Shown here piece after piece: positions 9,895-19,532 of a stretch of DNA of 64,000 bases. Every line of letters starts with the position of its first letter. Position 1 is the stretch's first letter. Where the stretch lies: the NCBI GenBank assembly GCA_963779485.1, contig CAVZYJ010000013.1, forward strand, positions 558,001 through 622,000. The letters run 5' to 3'. This DNA is from CAVVJA01 sp963779485 (lineage in GTDB: Bacteria > Actinomycetota > Actinomycetes > Mycobacteriales > Jatrophihabitantaceae). Both the position numbers and the translations under genes were made by a program. Below the pieces are notes generated by a model that saw only the letters and a list, made by a program, of their open reading frames with translations, was not told the origin of the DNA and did not search any database.

Positions 9895-10064
9895 GCCGGG
9901 CCCCAGTCCCTCGCTCGCTCATGTGACGTTTCTACGGGATCGCCAATTCCGGTCAGTGTGGTGGTCGTTCGCCACGCGTGGCGACGATCCTCGGGCCGTC
10001 GGCTGAGGTAGCCTCGCCCGGAGCATCAGGTTGACCGGATCGGGCTAGGGGGTTGCGGCGCCAG

Positions 10065-11045
<981 letters not shown>

Positions 11046-11133
11046 CCAAGCGAGCGTCGCCGGTGCCGGATTCCCGCGAGAACGCATCGCGGCTGCAGGG
11101 GACGCCGGTATACGGGCCCGGCGGGGTTAGCCA

Positions 11134-12003
11134 ATGAGCCTGTCGGCCGAGGACGCCGTCGCGATCGAGTCGCTGGCCGCGGAGGCCGGCTTGGTCTCGT
11201 CGGAGCCGGCCGACGGCCGATTTCACGTGACGCTGGACAACTTCGACGGTCCGTTTGATCTGCTGCTGAGCCTGATCAGTCGTCGCCAGCTGGACGTGAC
11301 GGAAGTCGCGTTGTCACAGGTCACCGACGAGTTCATCGCGTATCTCGGTTCGGCCGGCGAGTGGGATCTCGGGCAGGCAACAGAGTTCCTCGTCGTCGCA
11401 AGCACCTTGCTCGATTTGAAGGCCGCGCGACTTCTACCGGCGGCCGACGTCGACGACGAGGAGGACATCGCGCTGCTCGAGGCGCGGGACTTGCTGTTCG
11501 CCCGGCTGCTCCAGTACCGCGCCTACAAACTTGCCGCGACCTATCTGGCCGAGCTCGAACGGGCTCAGGCACCGCGGTTCGGAAGGTCGGCGACCATCGA
11601 CGCCGAGTTTCGGGCGCTGCTGCCCGAGGTCGTCCTGTCGATCAGCCCGATGCGGTTCGCTGCGCTGGCCGCGCATGCACTCGCGCCGCGACCGGTGCCC
11701 CAGATCCCGATTGACCACGTCCACGCCCCGCGGGTCAGCGTCGGCGAGCACATGGCGGTGATCAGAGAGCGGCTGCGGCGGCACGGCACCGCGACCTTCC
11801 GATCACTCGTGGCCGATTGTGGGACCACGCTGGAGGTCGTCGCCCGATTCCTGGCCCTGCTCGAGCTCTACCGTGACGGCGTGGTCGCCTTCGACCAGGT
11901 TGCGGCGCTGTCCGACCTGCGGGTGCGCTGGACCGAAACGCCGGCCGCGCTCGCCGAGCCGGCCGAACAGCGCCGGGCGTTCGTCGACGAGGAGTACGGG
12001 TGA
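11134..12003 (+). CDS. scpA: Segregation and condensation protein A
   Basis: Kleisin subunit of the SMC-ScpAB condensin complex, which bridges the SMC heads. The 289-residue product shows the N-terminal kleisin signature VTLDNFDGPFDLLLSLISRRQLDVTEVAL and a C-terminal winged-helix part (SVGEHMAVIRERLRRHGTATF...). The ATG start has a short upstream tail of about 30 residues before the kleisin motif. The stop overlaps the scpB GTG start by 4 bp, so the two subunits are translationally coupled. Confidence 0.94.
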   Translation: MSLSAEDAVAIESLAAEAGLVSSEPADGRFHVTLDNFDGPFDLLLSLISRRQLDVTEVALSQVTDEFIAYLGSAGEWDLGQATEFLVVASTLLDLKAARLLPAADVDDEEDIALLEARDLLFARLLQYRAYKLAATYLAELERAQAPRFGRSATIDAEFRALLPEVVLSISPMRFAALAAHALAPRPVPQIPIDHVHAPRVSVGEHMAVIRERLRRHGTATFRSLVADCGTTLEVVARFLALLELYRDGVVAFDQVAALSDLRVRWTETPAALAEPAEQRRAFVDEEYG

Positions 12004-12605
12004 CGGAGAACGAGCCACCGAAGGAGCCGCCCGGCTCGGGGCCTGCACCCCCACCGCTCGACGCGGGCATGTCCCTGTCCGCGGCCCTCGAGGCCGTGCT
12101 GTTCGTCGTCGATACGCCGGTTGCTGTCGGCGCGCTGGCGACCGCATTGCAGCGTTCCGCGCAGGACATCGAGGCCGGCCTGGCCACGTTGCGCGAGTCG
12201 CTGGACGCACGTGGGAGCGGGCTGGAGCTACGTCGGGTCGCAAGCGGCGTGCGGCTGTACACCAGACCCGAGTACGCGCCCTGGGTGACGTCGTTCCTGC
12301 TCGAGGGACAGCGCAGCCGGCTGAGCCAGGCCGCCCTGGAGACGCTCGCGGTGATCGCCTACCGCCAGCCGGTCACGCGGGCGCGGATCTCGGCCATCCG
12401 CGGGGTCAACGTCGACGGTGTGGTGCGCACCTTGACCTCCCGCGGGCTGATCGTCGAAACCGGTACCGATCCCGACACCGGCGGCGGGCTGTACTGCACG
12501 ACCGACCTGTTCCTCGAGAAGATGGGCCTGCAGTCTTTGGCCGAGCTGCCCTCACTGGCCCCCTTGCTGCCCGATGTCGACACGCTCGATCCCGATGCAC
12601 TCTGA
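12000..12605 (+). CDS. scpB: Segregation and condensation protein B
   Basis: Second non-SMC subunit of condensin. The 201-residue product has two winged helices: LSAALEAVLFVVDTPVAV in the first, and LSQAALETLAVIAYRQPVTRA with IRGVNVDGVVRTLTSRGLI in the second. The GTG start overlaps scpA (GTGA). A short Pro-rich leader precedes the domain. Its 3' end overlaps the rluB-like start at 12595 by 11 bp. Confidence 0.94.
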   Translation: MTENEPPKEPPGSGPAPPPLDAGMSLSAALEAVLFVVDTPVAVGALATALQRSAQDIEAGLATLRESLDARGSGLELRRVASGVRLYTRPEYAPWVTSFLLEGQRSRLSQAALETLAVIAYRQPVTRARISAIRGVNVDGVVRTLTSRGLIVETGTDPDTGGGLYCTTDLFLEKMGLQSLAELPSLAPLLPDVDTLDPDAL

Positions 12606-13407
12606 CCCGGAGAACCCGACTTCCAACGCCGCGACCGTTCGACTTCAGAAGGTGCTGGCCGGGGCCGGACTGGGCTCCCGGCGAGCCTGCGAAGGTTTGA
12701 TCGCGGCGGGCCGGGTCGAGGTGGACGGCCTGCTCGTCACCGAGCAGGGCCGCCGCGTCGACCCGCGAACCGCGGTCGTGCGGGTCGACGGCGCGCGGGT
12801 CAACGTCCGGCCCGACCTGGTCTACCTGGCCCTCAACAAGCCCCGCGGGGTGCTGTCGGCGATGTCCGATCGACGCGGCCGGCCCACGGTCGGCGACCTC
12901 GTGGCCGGCCGGCCGGAACGCCTGTTCCATATCGGCCGACTGGACGCCGACACCGAGGGGCTGCTGCTACTCACCAATGACGGCGAGCTGGCGCACCAGC
13001 TGACGCATCCGTCGTTCGGGATCCGCAAGACGTACCTGGCCGAAGTACCGGCGCCGGTTCGGGCCGATGTCGGGCGGCGGCTGCGTGCCGGGATCCTGCT
13101 CGACGGCCGTTCGGTCGACGTCGATGCGTTCCGGGTCGTGCAGCGCAACGGCGACCGGGCCGTGGTCGAGATCGTGCTGCACGAAGGCCGCAAACACATC
13201 GTGCGCCGGCTGCTCGCGGCGGTCGGCCATCCCGTGACCCGGCTGGTCCGGACCGAGGTCGGCGGCGTGCGGCTGGCCGGACAACGTTCCGGCACTCTGC
13301 GGGAGCTCACTCGGAAAGAATTGGCCGGGCTACACCGCCTCGTCGACTCGCCCGCGCGGGCCACGACCCCAGGCGAACCAGACCTCGATCGTGGATATGG
13401 AGTGTGA
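12595..13407 (+). CDS. RluB/RsuA-family 23S/16S rRNA pseudouridine synthase
   Basis: Converts a specific uridine in rRNA to pseudouridine. The 270-residue protein starts with an S4 RNA-binding domain (RLQKVLAGAGLGSRRACEGL), then the catalytic motif GRLDADTEGLLLLTNDG with its conserved Asp, and the C-terminal EGRKHIVRRLLAAVGHPVTRLVR. I chose the ATG at 12595 because the upstream ATG at 12574 lies deep inside scpB. The site (RluB-type or other) cannot be set from sequence alone. The neighbouring scpB and aroH genes are the usual context. Confidence 0.92.
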   Translation: MHSDPENPTSNAATVRLQKVLAGAGLGSRRACEGLIAAGRVEVDGLLVTEQGRRVDPRTAVVRVDGARVNVRPDLVYLALNKPRGVLSAMSDRRGRPTVGDLVAGRPERLFHIGRLDADTEGLLLLTNDGELAHQLTHPSFGIRKTYLAEVPAPVRADVGRRLRAGILLDGRSVDVDAFRVVQRNGDRAVVEIVLHEGRKHIVRRLLAAVGHPVTRLVRTEVGGVRLAGQRSGTLRELTRKELAGLHRLVDSPARATTPGEPDLDRGYGV

Positions 13408-13772
13408 ACGTGAGCGTTCGGGCGATTCGGGGAGCCATCCAGATCGAGCATGACGCCCGGGAGGCGATCCTCGCGGGTACCACCGAACTCGTGCAAGAAG
13501 TCTTGCGCCGCAACGACGTCGCCGACGAGGACCTGATCAGCATCATGTTCACTGCGACACCCGATCTGACCGCCGAGTTCCCCGCCTACGCGGCCCGCGC
13601 GCTGGGACTCACCGACGTGCCGCTCATCTGTGCCACCGAGATCTCGGTACCCGGCGCCATGCCGAGAGTGCTTCGGCTGCTCGCCCACGTCGACACGACA
13701 CGCTCCCGAGCGGAGCTGCGGCACGTGTACCTGCGGGGGGCCGCGCAGCTTCGGACGGATCTGCCCCAGTGA
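13404..13772 (+). CDS. aroH: Chorismate mutase, AroH type
   Basis: Rearranges chorismate to prephenate for Phe and Tyr. The 122-residue product matches the monofunctional trimeric AroH fold of Bacillus: VRAIRGAIQIEHDAREAI, DLISIMFTATPDLTAEFPAYAARALG, and VLRLLAHVDTTRSRAELRHVYLRGA, where the family's active-site Arg and Tyr lie. The GTG start overlaps the previous stop (GTGA); a second GTG two codons later is possible. A prephenate dehydrogenase gene often follows aroH in related operons but none is present here. Confidence 0.92.
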   Translation: MNVSVRAIRGAIQIEHDAREAILAGTTELVQEVLRRNDVADEDLISIMFTATPDLTAEFPAYAARALGLTDVPLICATEISVPGAMPRVLRLLAHVDTTRSRAELRHVYLRGAAQLRTDLPQ

Positions 13773-13867
13773 GCGGCGGTGGAGGGGGCGTAGGGCCCCT
13801 GCGCATGCTTTCGTATTCTCTCCCGGTGCCGGAATCCTGCCTGGCTGCCGAGTCCATCCCGCCGGCG

Positions 13868-14566
13868 ATGTCGCCCTTCGAGGGCGTCGTCGCGATCGAC
13901 GGACCGTCCGGCACCGGAAAGTCCACGGTGGCCCGCGAGCTGGCGCGCCGGCTCGCGGCGCGGTACCTCGACACCGGCGCGATGTACCGGGCCGCCACGC
14001 TGGCCGTGCTGCGGGCCGGCGTGGATCCTGACGACCCCGAGGCCGTGGTCGACGTGGTCCGGCGGGTGGCCATCGATGTCGCCACCAACCCGGATCAACC
14101 CGTCGTCCGCCTCGACGGAGAGCAAGTGGACGGCGAGATCCGCTCAGCCCCCGTGACAATGGCGGTGTCCGCGGTATCGGCCGTCTCGGGGGTGCGCTCG
14201 CGGCTGGTGGCCCGGCAACGCGAACTGATCACCGGCGGCTCGGCCTCCGGCCTGTCCGGCATCAGTGGCATCGTCGTCGAGGGCCGCGACATCGGCTCGG
14301 TGGTATGGCCGCAGGCCGACGTCAAGGTCTATCTGACCGCGAGCTCCGCGGAGCGCGCGCGTCGGCGAGCCGGAGAACTCGCCGGGGCCGACGTGGCCTC
14401 GGTCGAGGCCGACCTCGCCCGCCGCGACACGATCGACAGCTCGCGGCGGGACAGCCCGCTGCTTCGGGCCACCGGAGCGGTTGAGCTCGACACGACCGAC
14501 ATTGGGGTCGACGGGGTCGTCGACCGCGTGGTCGAGCTGATCCAGGCGCGCCGCCATGAGGGCTGA
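13868..14566 (+). CDS. cmk: Cytidylate kinase
   Basis: Phosphorylates CMP and dCMP using ATP. The P-loop GPSGTGKST lies at residues 12-20 of the 232-residue protein; RYLDTGAMYRAATLAVLRAG binds the nucleotide monophosphate, and VVEGRDIGSVVWPQADVKVYLTAS is the conserved core. I chose the ATG at 13868 because the length then matches the family and upstream in-frame residues are low-complexity. A TATTCT hexamer near 13813 could be a -10 box. It precedes der by 36 bp, the standard pairing. Confidence 0.94.
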   Translation: MSPFEGVVAIDGPSGTGKSTVARELARRLAARYLDTGAMYRAATLAVLRAGVDPDDPEAVVDVVRRVAIDVATNPDQPVVRLDGEQVDGEIRSAPVTMAVSAVSAVSGVRSRLVARQRELITGGSASGLSGISGIVVEGRDIGSVVWPQADVKVYLTASSAERARRRAGELAGADVASVEADLARRDTIDSSRRDSPLLRATGAVELDTTDIGVDGVVDRVVELIQARRHEG

Positions 14567-14602
14567 TACCGCGCATCCAGTCGCTGGACCCGGGCCGCGT
14601 CG

Positions 14603-15980
14603 ATGACCGGCCCGGATGACGCCCCGATCACGCCCGTCGTCGCGGTCGTCGGCCGGCCCAACGTCGGGAAGTCGACGCTGGTCAACCGCATTCTCGGGCG
14701 GCGGGAAGCCGTCGTGCAGGACGTTCCGGGGGTCACCCGAGACCGGATTCCGTACGACGCGCTGTGGGCCGGCCGCCGGTTCACCCTGGTCGACACCGGG
14801 GGATGGGAGCCGGACGCTCGCGGCCTGCGCGCCCGGGTCTCCGAGCAGGCGCAACGGGCCGTAGCCACCGCCGACCTCGTGTTGTTCGTCGTGGACGGCC
14901 AGACCGGGGCGACGGAGACGGATCTCGTCGTGGCCCGCACCCTGCGCCGCTCCGCTCGGCCCGTCCTGCTGGTCGTCACCAAGATCGACGACGAGCGCGC
15001 CGAGCCGGACGCGTCCGAACTGTGGTCCTTGGGCCTGGGCGAGCCCCATCCGGTCAGCGGCTTGCACGGGCGAGGAAGCGGGGACCTGCTCGACGCGATC
15101 ATCGCCGCGTTACCGGCAGCGCGGCCCGACGAGCCCGAGGACGTGGGTCCGCGGCGGGTGGCCTTGATCGGCCGACCCAACGTCGGCAAGTCCAGCCTGC
15201 TGAACCAACTCACCGGCGACGAACGCGCGGTGGTCGACCCGGTCCCCGGCACGACCATCGACCCGGTTGACAGCCTGGTCGAGCTCGATGGGGAGATCTG
15301 GCGATTCGTCGATACGGCCGGGCTGCGCCGGCGCGTACGGCAGGCGGCGGGGATGGAGTACTACGCCAGCCTGCGAACCGCCAGCGCGATCGAAGCGGCC
15401 GAGGTGGCAATCGTCGTGCTCGACGCCAGCGAACCGCTGTCCGAGCAGGACCAGCGCGTGCTCGCCGGCGTCGTCGACGCCGGGCGGGCCCTGGTGATCG
15501 CCTTCAACAAATGGGACCTCGTCGACGAGGATCGCCGCTACCAGTTGGATCGCGAGGTCGACCGCGAGCTCGGTCGGGTTCGGTGGGCGCCGCGGGTCAA
15601 CGTGTCGGCGCGTACCGGCCGCGCGGTCGACAAGCTCGCGCCGCGCCCTGCGCCGGAGCCTGGCCTCGTGGGACCGTCGCATCCCGACCGGCCGGCTGAA
15701 CACCTGGCTGATCGACGTGGTCGCGGCGACGCCACCGCCGCCACGGGGCGGTAAGGCACCCCGCGTCCTGTTCGCGACCCAGGCCGACACCCGGCCGCCC
15801 CGCTTCGTCATGTTCGCGACCGGCTTTCTCGAGGCCGGATATCGACGGTTCCTGGAGCGCCGGCTGCGGGAGGACTTCGACTTCGCCGGTAGCCCGATCC
15901 AGATCGTGGTGCGGGTGCGCGAACGCCGCGGCTCGCGCAGTCCGAGGAACCGGGCCGGACGTCGCGGTGAGCTACGCTGA
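14603..15980 (+). CDS. der: Ribosome assembly GTPase Der (EngA), frameshifted near the 3' end
   Basis: Essential double-GTPase needed for 50S assembly. Two G domains are visible: GRPNVGKS near residue 14 with VDTGGWEPDARG, and GRPNVGKS near residue 193 with VDTAGLRRRVRQ, plus NKWD for G4. The first frame runs to 15754, but after ...GRAVDKLAP the homologous KH-like C-terminal domain (ALRRSLASWDRRIPTGRLNT, then KAPRVLFATQADTRPPRFVMF) lies in the +1 frame and ends at 15980. Removing one base near 15644 restores about 458 residues. Because Der is essential, this is most likely a sequence error. Confidence 0.93.
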
Positions 15981-16010
15981 TCGGGCGATCGGCCGGCAGC
16001 GCCGGACGCG

Positions 16011-16087
16011 CGGGACGTGGCGCAGTTTGGTAGCGCACCTGACTGGGGGTCAGGGGGTCGTGGGTTCAAATCCCGCCGTCCCGACCA
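16011..16087 (+). tRNA. tRNA-Pro (anticodon GGG)
   Basis: A full cloverleaf can be drawn. The acceptor stem pairs CGGGACG (16011-16017) with CGTCCCG (16077-16083), followed by discriminator A and an encoded CCA (16085-16087). The D arm is GCGCAGTTTGGTAGCGC. The anticodon stem CCTGA/TCAGG encloses the loop CTGGGGG with anticodon GGG. The T arm contains GGTTCAAAT. The gene sits 30 bp after der and 23 bp before a 47-bp inverted repeat. Confidence 0.97.
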
Positions 16088-16110
16088 CAACGGGGCGACT
16101 GGCAACGGTC

Positions 16111-16157
16111 CTGATCGGAGACTTACTGCCCCCGGGCAACCCTAAGTCCAAGATCAT
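16111..16157. repeat. 47-bp intergenic inverted repeat, copy A
   Basis: Left arm CTGATCGGAGACTTA, 17-bp centre, right arm TAAGTCCAAGATCAT. The left arm is the most diverged of the set. It lies between tRNA-Pro and the pgsA-like gene, 15 bp before that gene's ribosome binding site. Confidence 0.8.
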
Positions 16158-16183
16158 CATCAGCGGTCGGGCGGGGAGGCGAC

Positions 16184-16784
16184 GTGGCTGAATCCACGGC
16201 CCGTCCACCGTCCACCGACTCCTACGACCGGCTCTACACCGTCCCGAACCTGCTGAGCGTGCTGCGGCTGCTCGGCGTTCCGCTGTTTCTCTGGCTGCTG
16301 CTCGGCCCGCACGCGGACGCTGCGGCGCTCGTGGTGCTGGCGCTGTCCGGTCTCAGCGACTGGGCCGACGGCGTACTCGCCCGGCGGCTGAACCAGGCCA
16401 GCCGGCTGGGCGCGCTGCTGGACCCGTTCGCGGACCGGCTCTACATCCTCGCGACGCTGGTCGGGCTTGACCTTGCGGGACATCATCCCCTGGTGGCTCG
16501 CCGCCGTGATCGTGCTGCGGGACGTGGTACTTCTCGCGACGGTCCCGGCCTTGCGCCGGCGGGGCTACTGGTCCCTTCCGGTGCACTACCTGGGCAAGGC
16601 TGGGACCTTCGCTTTGCTCTATGCGTTCCCCTTCCTGTTACTGGCCTCGCACGAGGGGGTAGCAGCCGACATCGCCCGGCCGATTGCGTGGGCGTTCACC
16701 ATCTGGGGGGTCGCCCTCTACTGGTGGGCCGGCGTGCTGTACCTGATGCAGTTCAGCCAGCTCCTGCGGCGGCGACCGGCATGA
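16184..16784 (+). CDS. CDP-alcohol phosphatidyltransferase (PgsA-like), frameshifted
   Basis: Membrane enzyme that moves a phosphatidyl group from CDP-diacylglycerol to an alcohol. The signature D-x2-DG-x2-AR-x8-G-x3-D-x3-D is complete: SDWADGVLARRLN through DPFADR at residues 58-85. After VGLD the rest of the membrane domain (LRDIIPWWLAAVIVLRDVVL to LYLMQFSQLL) is in the +1 frame from about 16467. Removing G at about 16469 restores about 199 residues. The GTG start has a strong GGGGAGG 4 nt upstream. The order before DUF881/Sbp/DUF881 matches Rv1822 (PgsA2). The alcohol is not certain. Confidence 0.86.
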
Positions 16785-17674
16785 CGGGCGCCCCTGGCCA
16801 ATCGTCCCGCCAGCTGTCGACGGCCTACCTGACCGACCTGGTGACCAACACGCTCGATCCGGGTTATGCGGCCGCCGCGGCCCGGCGACGGGCCGATTCG
16901 CGATCGACGTGGTGGGACCGCTGGAGTCGGCCCGCTGCGGCAATCGGCTGCCTGCTTATCGGCTTCACGGTGGCGGTGGCCTGGGTGCACACGAATCGGG
17001 GCGCGCCGGCCGCGGCCCGCGTCCATGCCGACCTCGTCGCCCGCGTGCGGGGCGCCCAACGAGCCGACACCAGCCTGGCCACCACCGCGGGCGCGCTGGC
17101 CGCCGAGGCCAACCGGTTGCGCGACGCGGCGTTGCCGCCCGATGGAGCGGTCCGGACCCAGCTCGACCGCGACGAGCTGCTCGCCGGGATCACCGCCGTC
17201 ACCGGACCGGGCCTGATCGTCCGGCTGGCCGATCCGCCGCCGAGTGCGCCCACCGCAGTCGGCGGCCGGCCCGGCACGACGCCGCTCGCAGACACGGCGG
17301 TGCTCACCGATCGGGACATTCGGGCTGTGGTCAACGAGTTGTGGCACGACGGGGCCGAAGCCATCTCGGTGAACGACGTGCGGTTGACTCCGACGACGGC
17401 GATCCGGTTCGCCGGGCAAGCGGTGCTCGTCGACTTCCGTCCCGTCACCTCGCCTTACACCATCCGAGCCATCGGTGACCGGAACGCCCTGGACACCGCG
17501 TTCGTGGATAGCGCCGTCTCCAGCCGGTATCAGACCCTGGCCGGCGCGCGTGGCGTGGCCTTCTCCTTCGACCAGGCTGATCATCTCGAGCTGGCCGCCA
17601 GCGCGGCCGTCTCACCGCAGTACGCGCGGCCCGCGAACTCACCGTCGCCGACCCCGGGACCGAGCCGCCGGTGA
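16781..17674 (+). CDS. DUF881 family membrane protein (first copy)
   Basis: A 297-residue protein with one N-terminal membrane helix (about residues 52-71), a coiled-coil stretch, and a C-terminal extracytoplasmic DUF881 domain. That domain carries GPGLIVRLADPP, AVVNELWHDGAEAISVNDVRL and YTIRAIGDRNALD, which match the family pattern. The function is unknown. The ATG overlaps the stop of the restored pgsA-like frame. In actinobacteria two DUF881 genes flank the Sbp gene in this order, suggesting a membrane complex (inference). Confidence 0.88.
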   Translation: MTGAPGQSSRQLSTAYLTDLVTNTLDPGYAAAAARRRADSRSTWWDRWSRPAAAIGCLLIGFTVAVAWVHTNRGAPAAARVHADLVARVRGAQRADTSLATTAGALAAEANRLRDAALPPDGAVRTQLDRDELLAGITAVTGPGLIVRLADPPPSAPTAVGGRPGTTPLADTAVLTDRDIRAVVNELWHDGAEAISVNDVRLTPTTAIRFAGQAVLVDFRPVTSPYTIRAIGDRNALDTAFVDSAVSSRYQTLAGARGVAFSFDQADHLELAASAAVSPQYARPANSPSPTPGPSRR

Positions 17675-18003
17675 TTGCCGCACTCGCCCTGGTCGTCGGA
17701 ATCGTCCTCGGCCTGGTCCTACGCCCAACGGTGCCGAACTGGCTGGAGCCGTACCTGCCGATCGCCGTCGTCGCGGCGCTCGACGCCGTCTTTGGCGGCG
17801 TGCGAGCGCGCCTCGACGGGCTGTTCGACGCGAAGGTTTTCGTTATCTCGTTCGTGTCTAATGTTCTGGTGGCGGCGCTCATCGTGTTCCTCGGCGACAA
17901 GCTCGGGGTCGGCGCGGCGCTGTCCACGGCCGTAGTCGTCGTTCTGGGCATCCGCATCTTCGGCAATGCGGCCGCAATCCGACGGCACATCTTCCGAGCA
18001 TGA
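17671..18003 (+). CDS. sbp: Small basic protein (Sbp / DUF1290) membrane protein
   Basis: A 110-residue polytopic protein with three to four hydrophobic segments. YLPIAVVAALDAVFGGVRA in the middle is the hallmark stretch of DUF1290. The GTG start overlaps the DUF881 stop. It is co-conserved with DUF881 genes on either side across Gram-positive bacteria; the biochemical role is not established. Confidence 0.9.
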   Translation: MIAALALVVGIVLGLVLRPTVPNWLEPYLPIAVVAALDAVFGGVRARLDGLFDAKVFVISFVSNVLVAALIVFLGDKLGVGAALSTAVVVVLGIRIFGNAAAIRRHIFRA

Positions 18004-18046
18004 GCGAGCGAGCATCGCAGGCGCGTCAGCGCGAACAGGTTGGGCA

Positions 18047-18922
18047 ATGAGCACCGAGCGCGGTCACGAGACCGAGACCGAGACCGCGGATGGAGCGGTA
18101 GAGACAGCCACCGGCGCCGATGAGCAAGCCGACGCCCGGATCGAATCCCCGGATTCCGCCGAGCCGCCCGGTGCGAACGAGGCTGGCAGCCGCTCGGACA
18201 GCGAGGCCGTCGCCGGGCCGCCCCACCGTCCGCTGAGCCGATCCCTTCGGGTTCGAGCCGGTGTGCTCATCGGCGTCCTGGTCGCACTCCTCGGCTTCGC
18301 GATCGCCGTACAGGTGCGGTCCAACTCGTCCTCGGACAGCCTGTCGACCGCGCGCGAGGAGGATCTCATCCGCATCCTCGACGATCAGAACCTGCAGGCG
18401 GCTCGGCTGCGCCAGCAGATCGCCGATCTGCAGCTAACCGTGAGCCAGCTGCAGGCCGGTGGCGATCGAAACTCGGTAGCCCTGCAGCAAGCCGAGCAGC
18501 AGCTCGCGGCGCTGGGCGTCCTGCTCGGAACACTGCCCGCCACCGGGCCCGGAGTCGTGGTCACCGTCACCGATCCGGTCCACAAGCTGCAGCCGGAGGA
18601 CTTGCTCGACATCGTGCAGGAACTGCGGGGCGCGGGTGCCGAGGCGATCCAGTTCGGCGGCGTACGGGTCGGGGTGTCGACCAACTTCACCGCCGTGCCC
18701 GGCGGTGTGCAGGTCGACAACATGGTCGAGCAGCCGCCGTACGTCGTCCGCGCGATCGGCGACCCGAAGACGTTGGACACCGCGCTGAACATCCCGGGCG
18801 GGGTGGCTGCGACCGCGCGGGCGGCCGGGGGCGATGCCACGGTCGCCGAAATGCAGCAGCTGACGATCACCGCTCTGCGCCAGTTGCCCAACCCCAAGTA
18901 CGCCTCGCCGAGCGGCAGGTAG
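18047..18922 (+). CDS. DUF881 family membrane protein (second copy)
   Basis: A 291-residue protein: an acidic N-terminal tail of about 60 residues, one membrane helix (about 73-95), a coiled coil rich in Leu/Gln (residues 115-155), then the DUF881 domain with GPGVVVTVTDP, VQELRGAGAEAIQFGGVRVG and YVVRAIGDPKTLD. I chose the ATG at 18047; earlier in-frame residues overlap sbp. It completes the DUF881-Sbp-DUF881 trio and is followed after 50 bp by gcvH. Confidence 0.88.
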   Translation: MSTERGHETETETADGAVETATGADEQADARIESPDSAEPPGANEAGSRSDSEAVAGPPHRPLSRSLRVRAGVLIGVLVALLGFAIAVQVRSNSSSDSLSTAREEDLIRILDDQNLQAARLRQQIADLQLTVSQLQAGGDRNSVALQQAEQQLAALGVLLGTLPATGPGVVVTVTDPVHKLQPEDLLDIVQELRGAGAEAIQFGGVRVGVSTNFTAVPGGVQVDNMVEQPPYVVRAIGDPKTLDTALNIPGGVAATARAAGGDATVAEMQQLTITALRQLPNPKYASPSGR

Positions 18923-18972
18923 GGTGCCCTCGTCCGTACGACGTCCCCCGAGTGGAAGGCCGATCGGCAGCA

Positions 18973-19353
18973 ATGGCAGAGGTACCCGACGACTTGAAAT
19001 ACACGGCAGAGCACGAGTGGGCCCGGATGTCCGGCACCACGGTGCGGATCGGGATCACCGACTTCGCCCAGCAGTCGCTCGGCGATGTCGTCTACGTGTC
19101 GCTGCCGGAAGTGGGCGCGGCAATCACCCGGGGTGAACCATTCGGCGAGGTCGAATCGACCAAGAGCGTGTCGGAGCTGTTCGGTCCGGTCGACGGGACG
19201 GTTTCGGCGCGCAACGACGCGCTGGAGGGACAGCCCGAGGTGATCAACTCCGACCCCTACGGGGCTGGCTGGATTATTGAAATCGAAGTGTCCGACAGCT
19301 CCCAGTTCGAGGCTCTGCTGGACGCCGGAACGTACGGCACGCTCAGCGGTTGA
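18973..19353 (+). CDS. gcvH: Glycine cleavage system H protein
   Basis: Lipoyl carrier that shuttles the aminomethyl group between the P, T and L proteins. The 126-residue product has AEHEWAR near the start and the lipoyl-attachment site GEVESTKSVSEL, with the modified lysine at residue 64. The ATG at 18973 gives the usual start. gcvP lies 3 kb downstream, with garA, ftsR, BFN and merR genes in between; gcvT is not in the window. Confidence 0.96.
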   Translation: MAEVPDDLKYTAEHEWARMSGTTVRIGITDFAQQSLGDVVYVSLPEVGAAITRGEPFGEVESTKSVSELFGPVDGTVSARNDALEGQPEVINSDPYGAGWIIEIEVSDSSQFEALLDAGTYGTLSG

Positions 19354-19370
19354 CTCTCATTCAGCTGCGA

Positions 19371-19400
19371 TTGACCCTCGGGATGAGCCGGAACTAGGCT
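19371..19400 (+). promoter_or_regulatory. Probable sigma-A-type promoter of garA
   Basis: TTGACC at 19371-19376 and TAGGCT at 19395-19400 are separated by 18 bp. This is a good actinobacterial housekeeping promoter, about 130 bp ahead of the garA start, and the only clear pair in this gap. Confidence 0.6.
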
Positions 19401-19532
19401 CGCCGCAGCTACCGGCACACCAGATAGCGACGGCGGGGCGGCGCACCGGCGGCATCGCGACTGCGCAGTCGAACCCCAGTGGCGGGGACGGTCTGAGGAC
19501 CGAACCGGCCAGCACAGAAGGGCTTACCGCGA

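Noticed and set aside
16184..17674. An apparent PgsA-DUF881 fusion of 496 residues.
   Set aside because: The join is out-of-frame sequence after the shift near 16469; the true second half of the transferase is in another frame and DUF881 has its own ATG at 16781.
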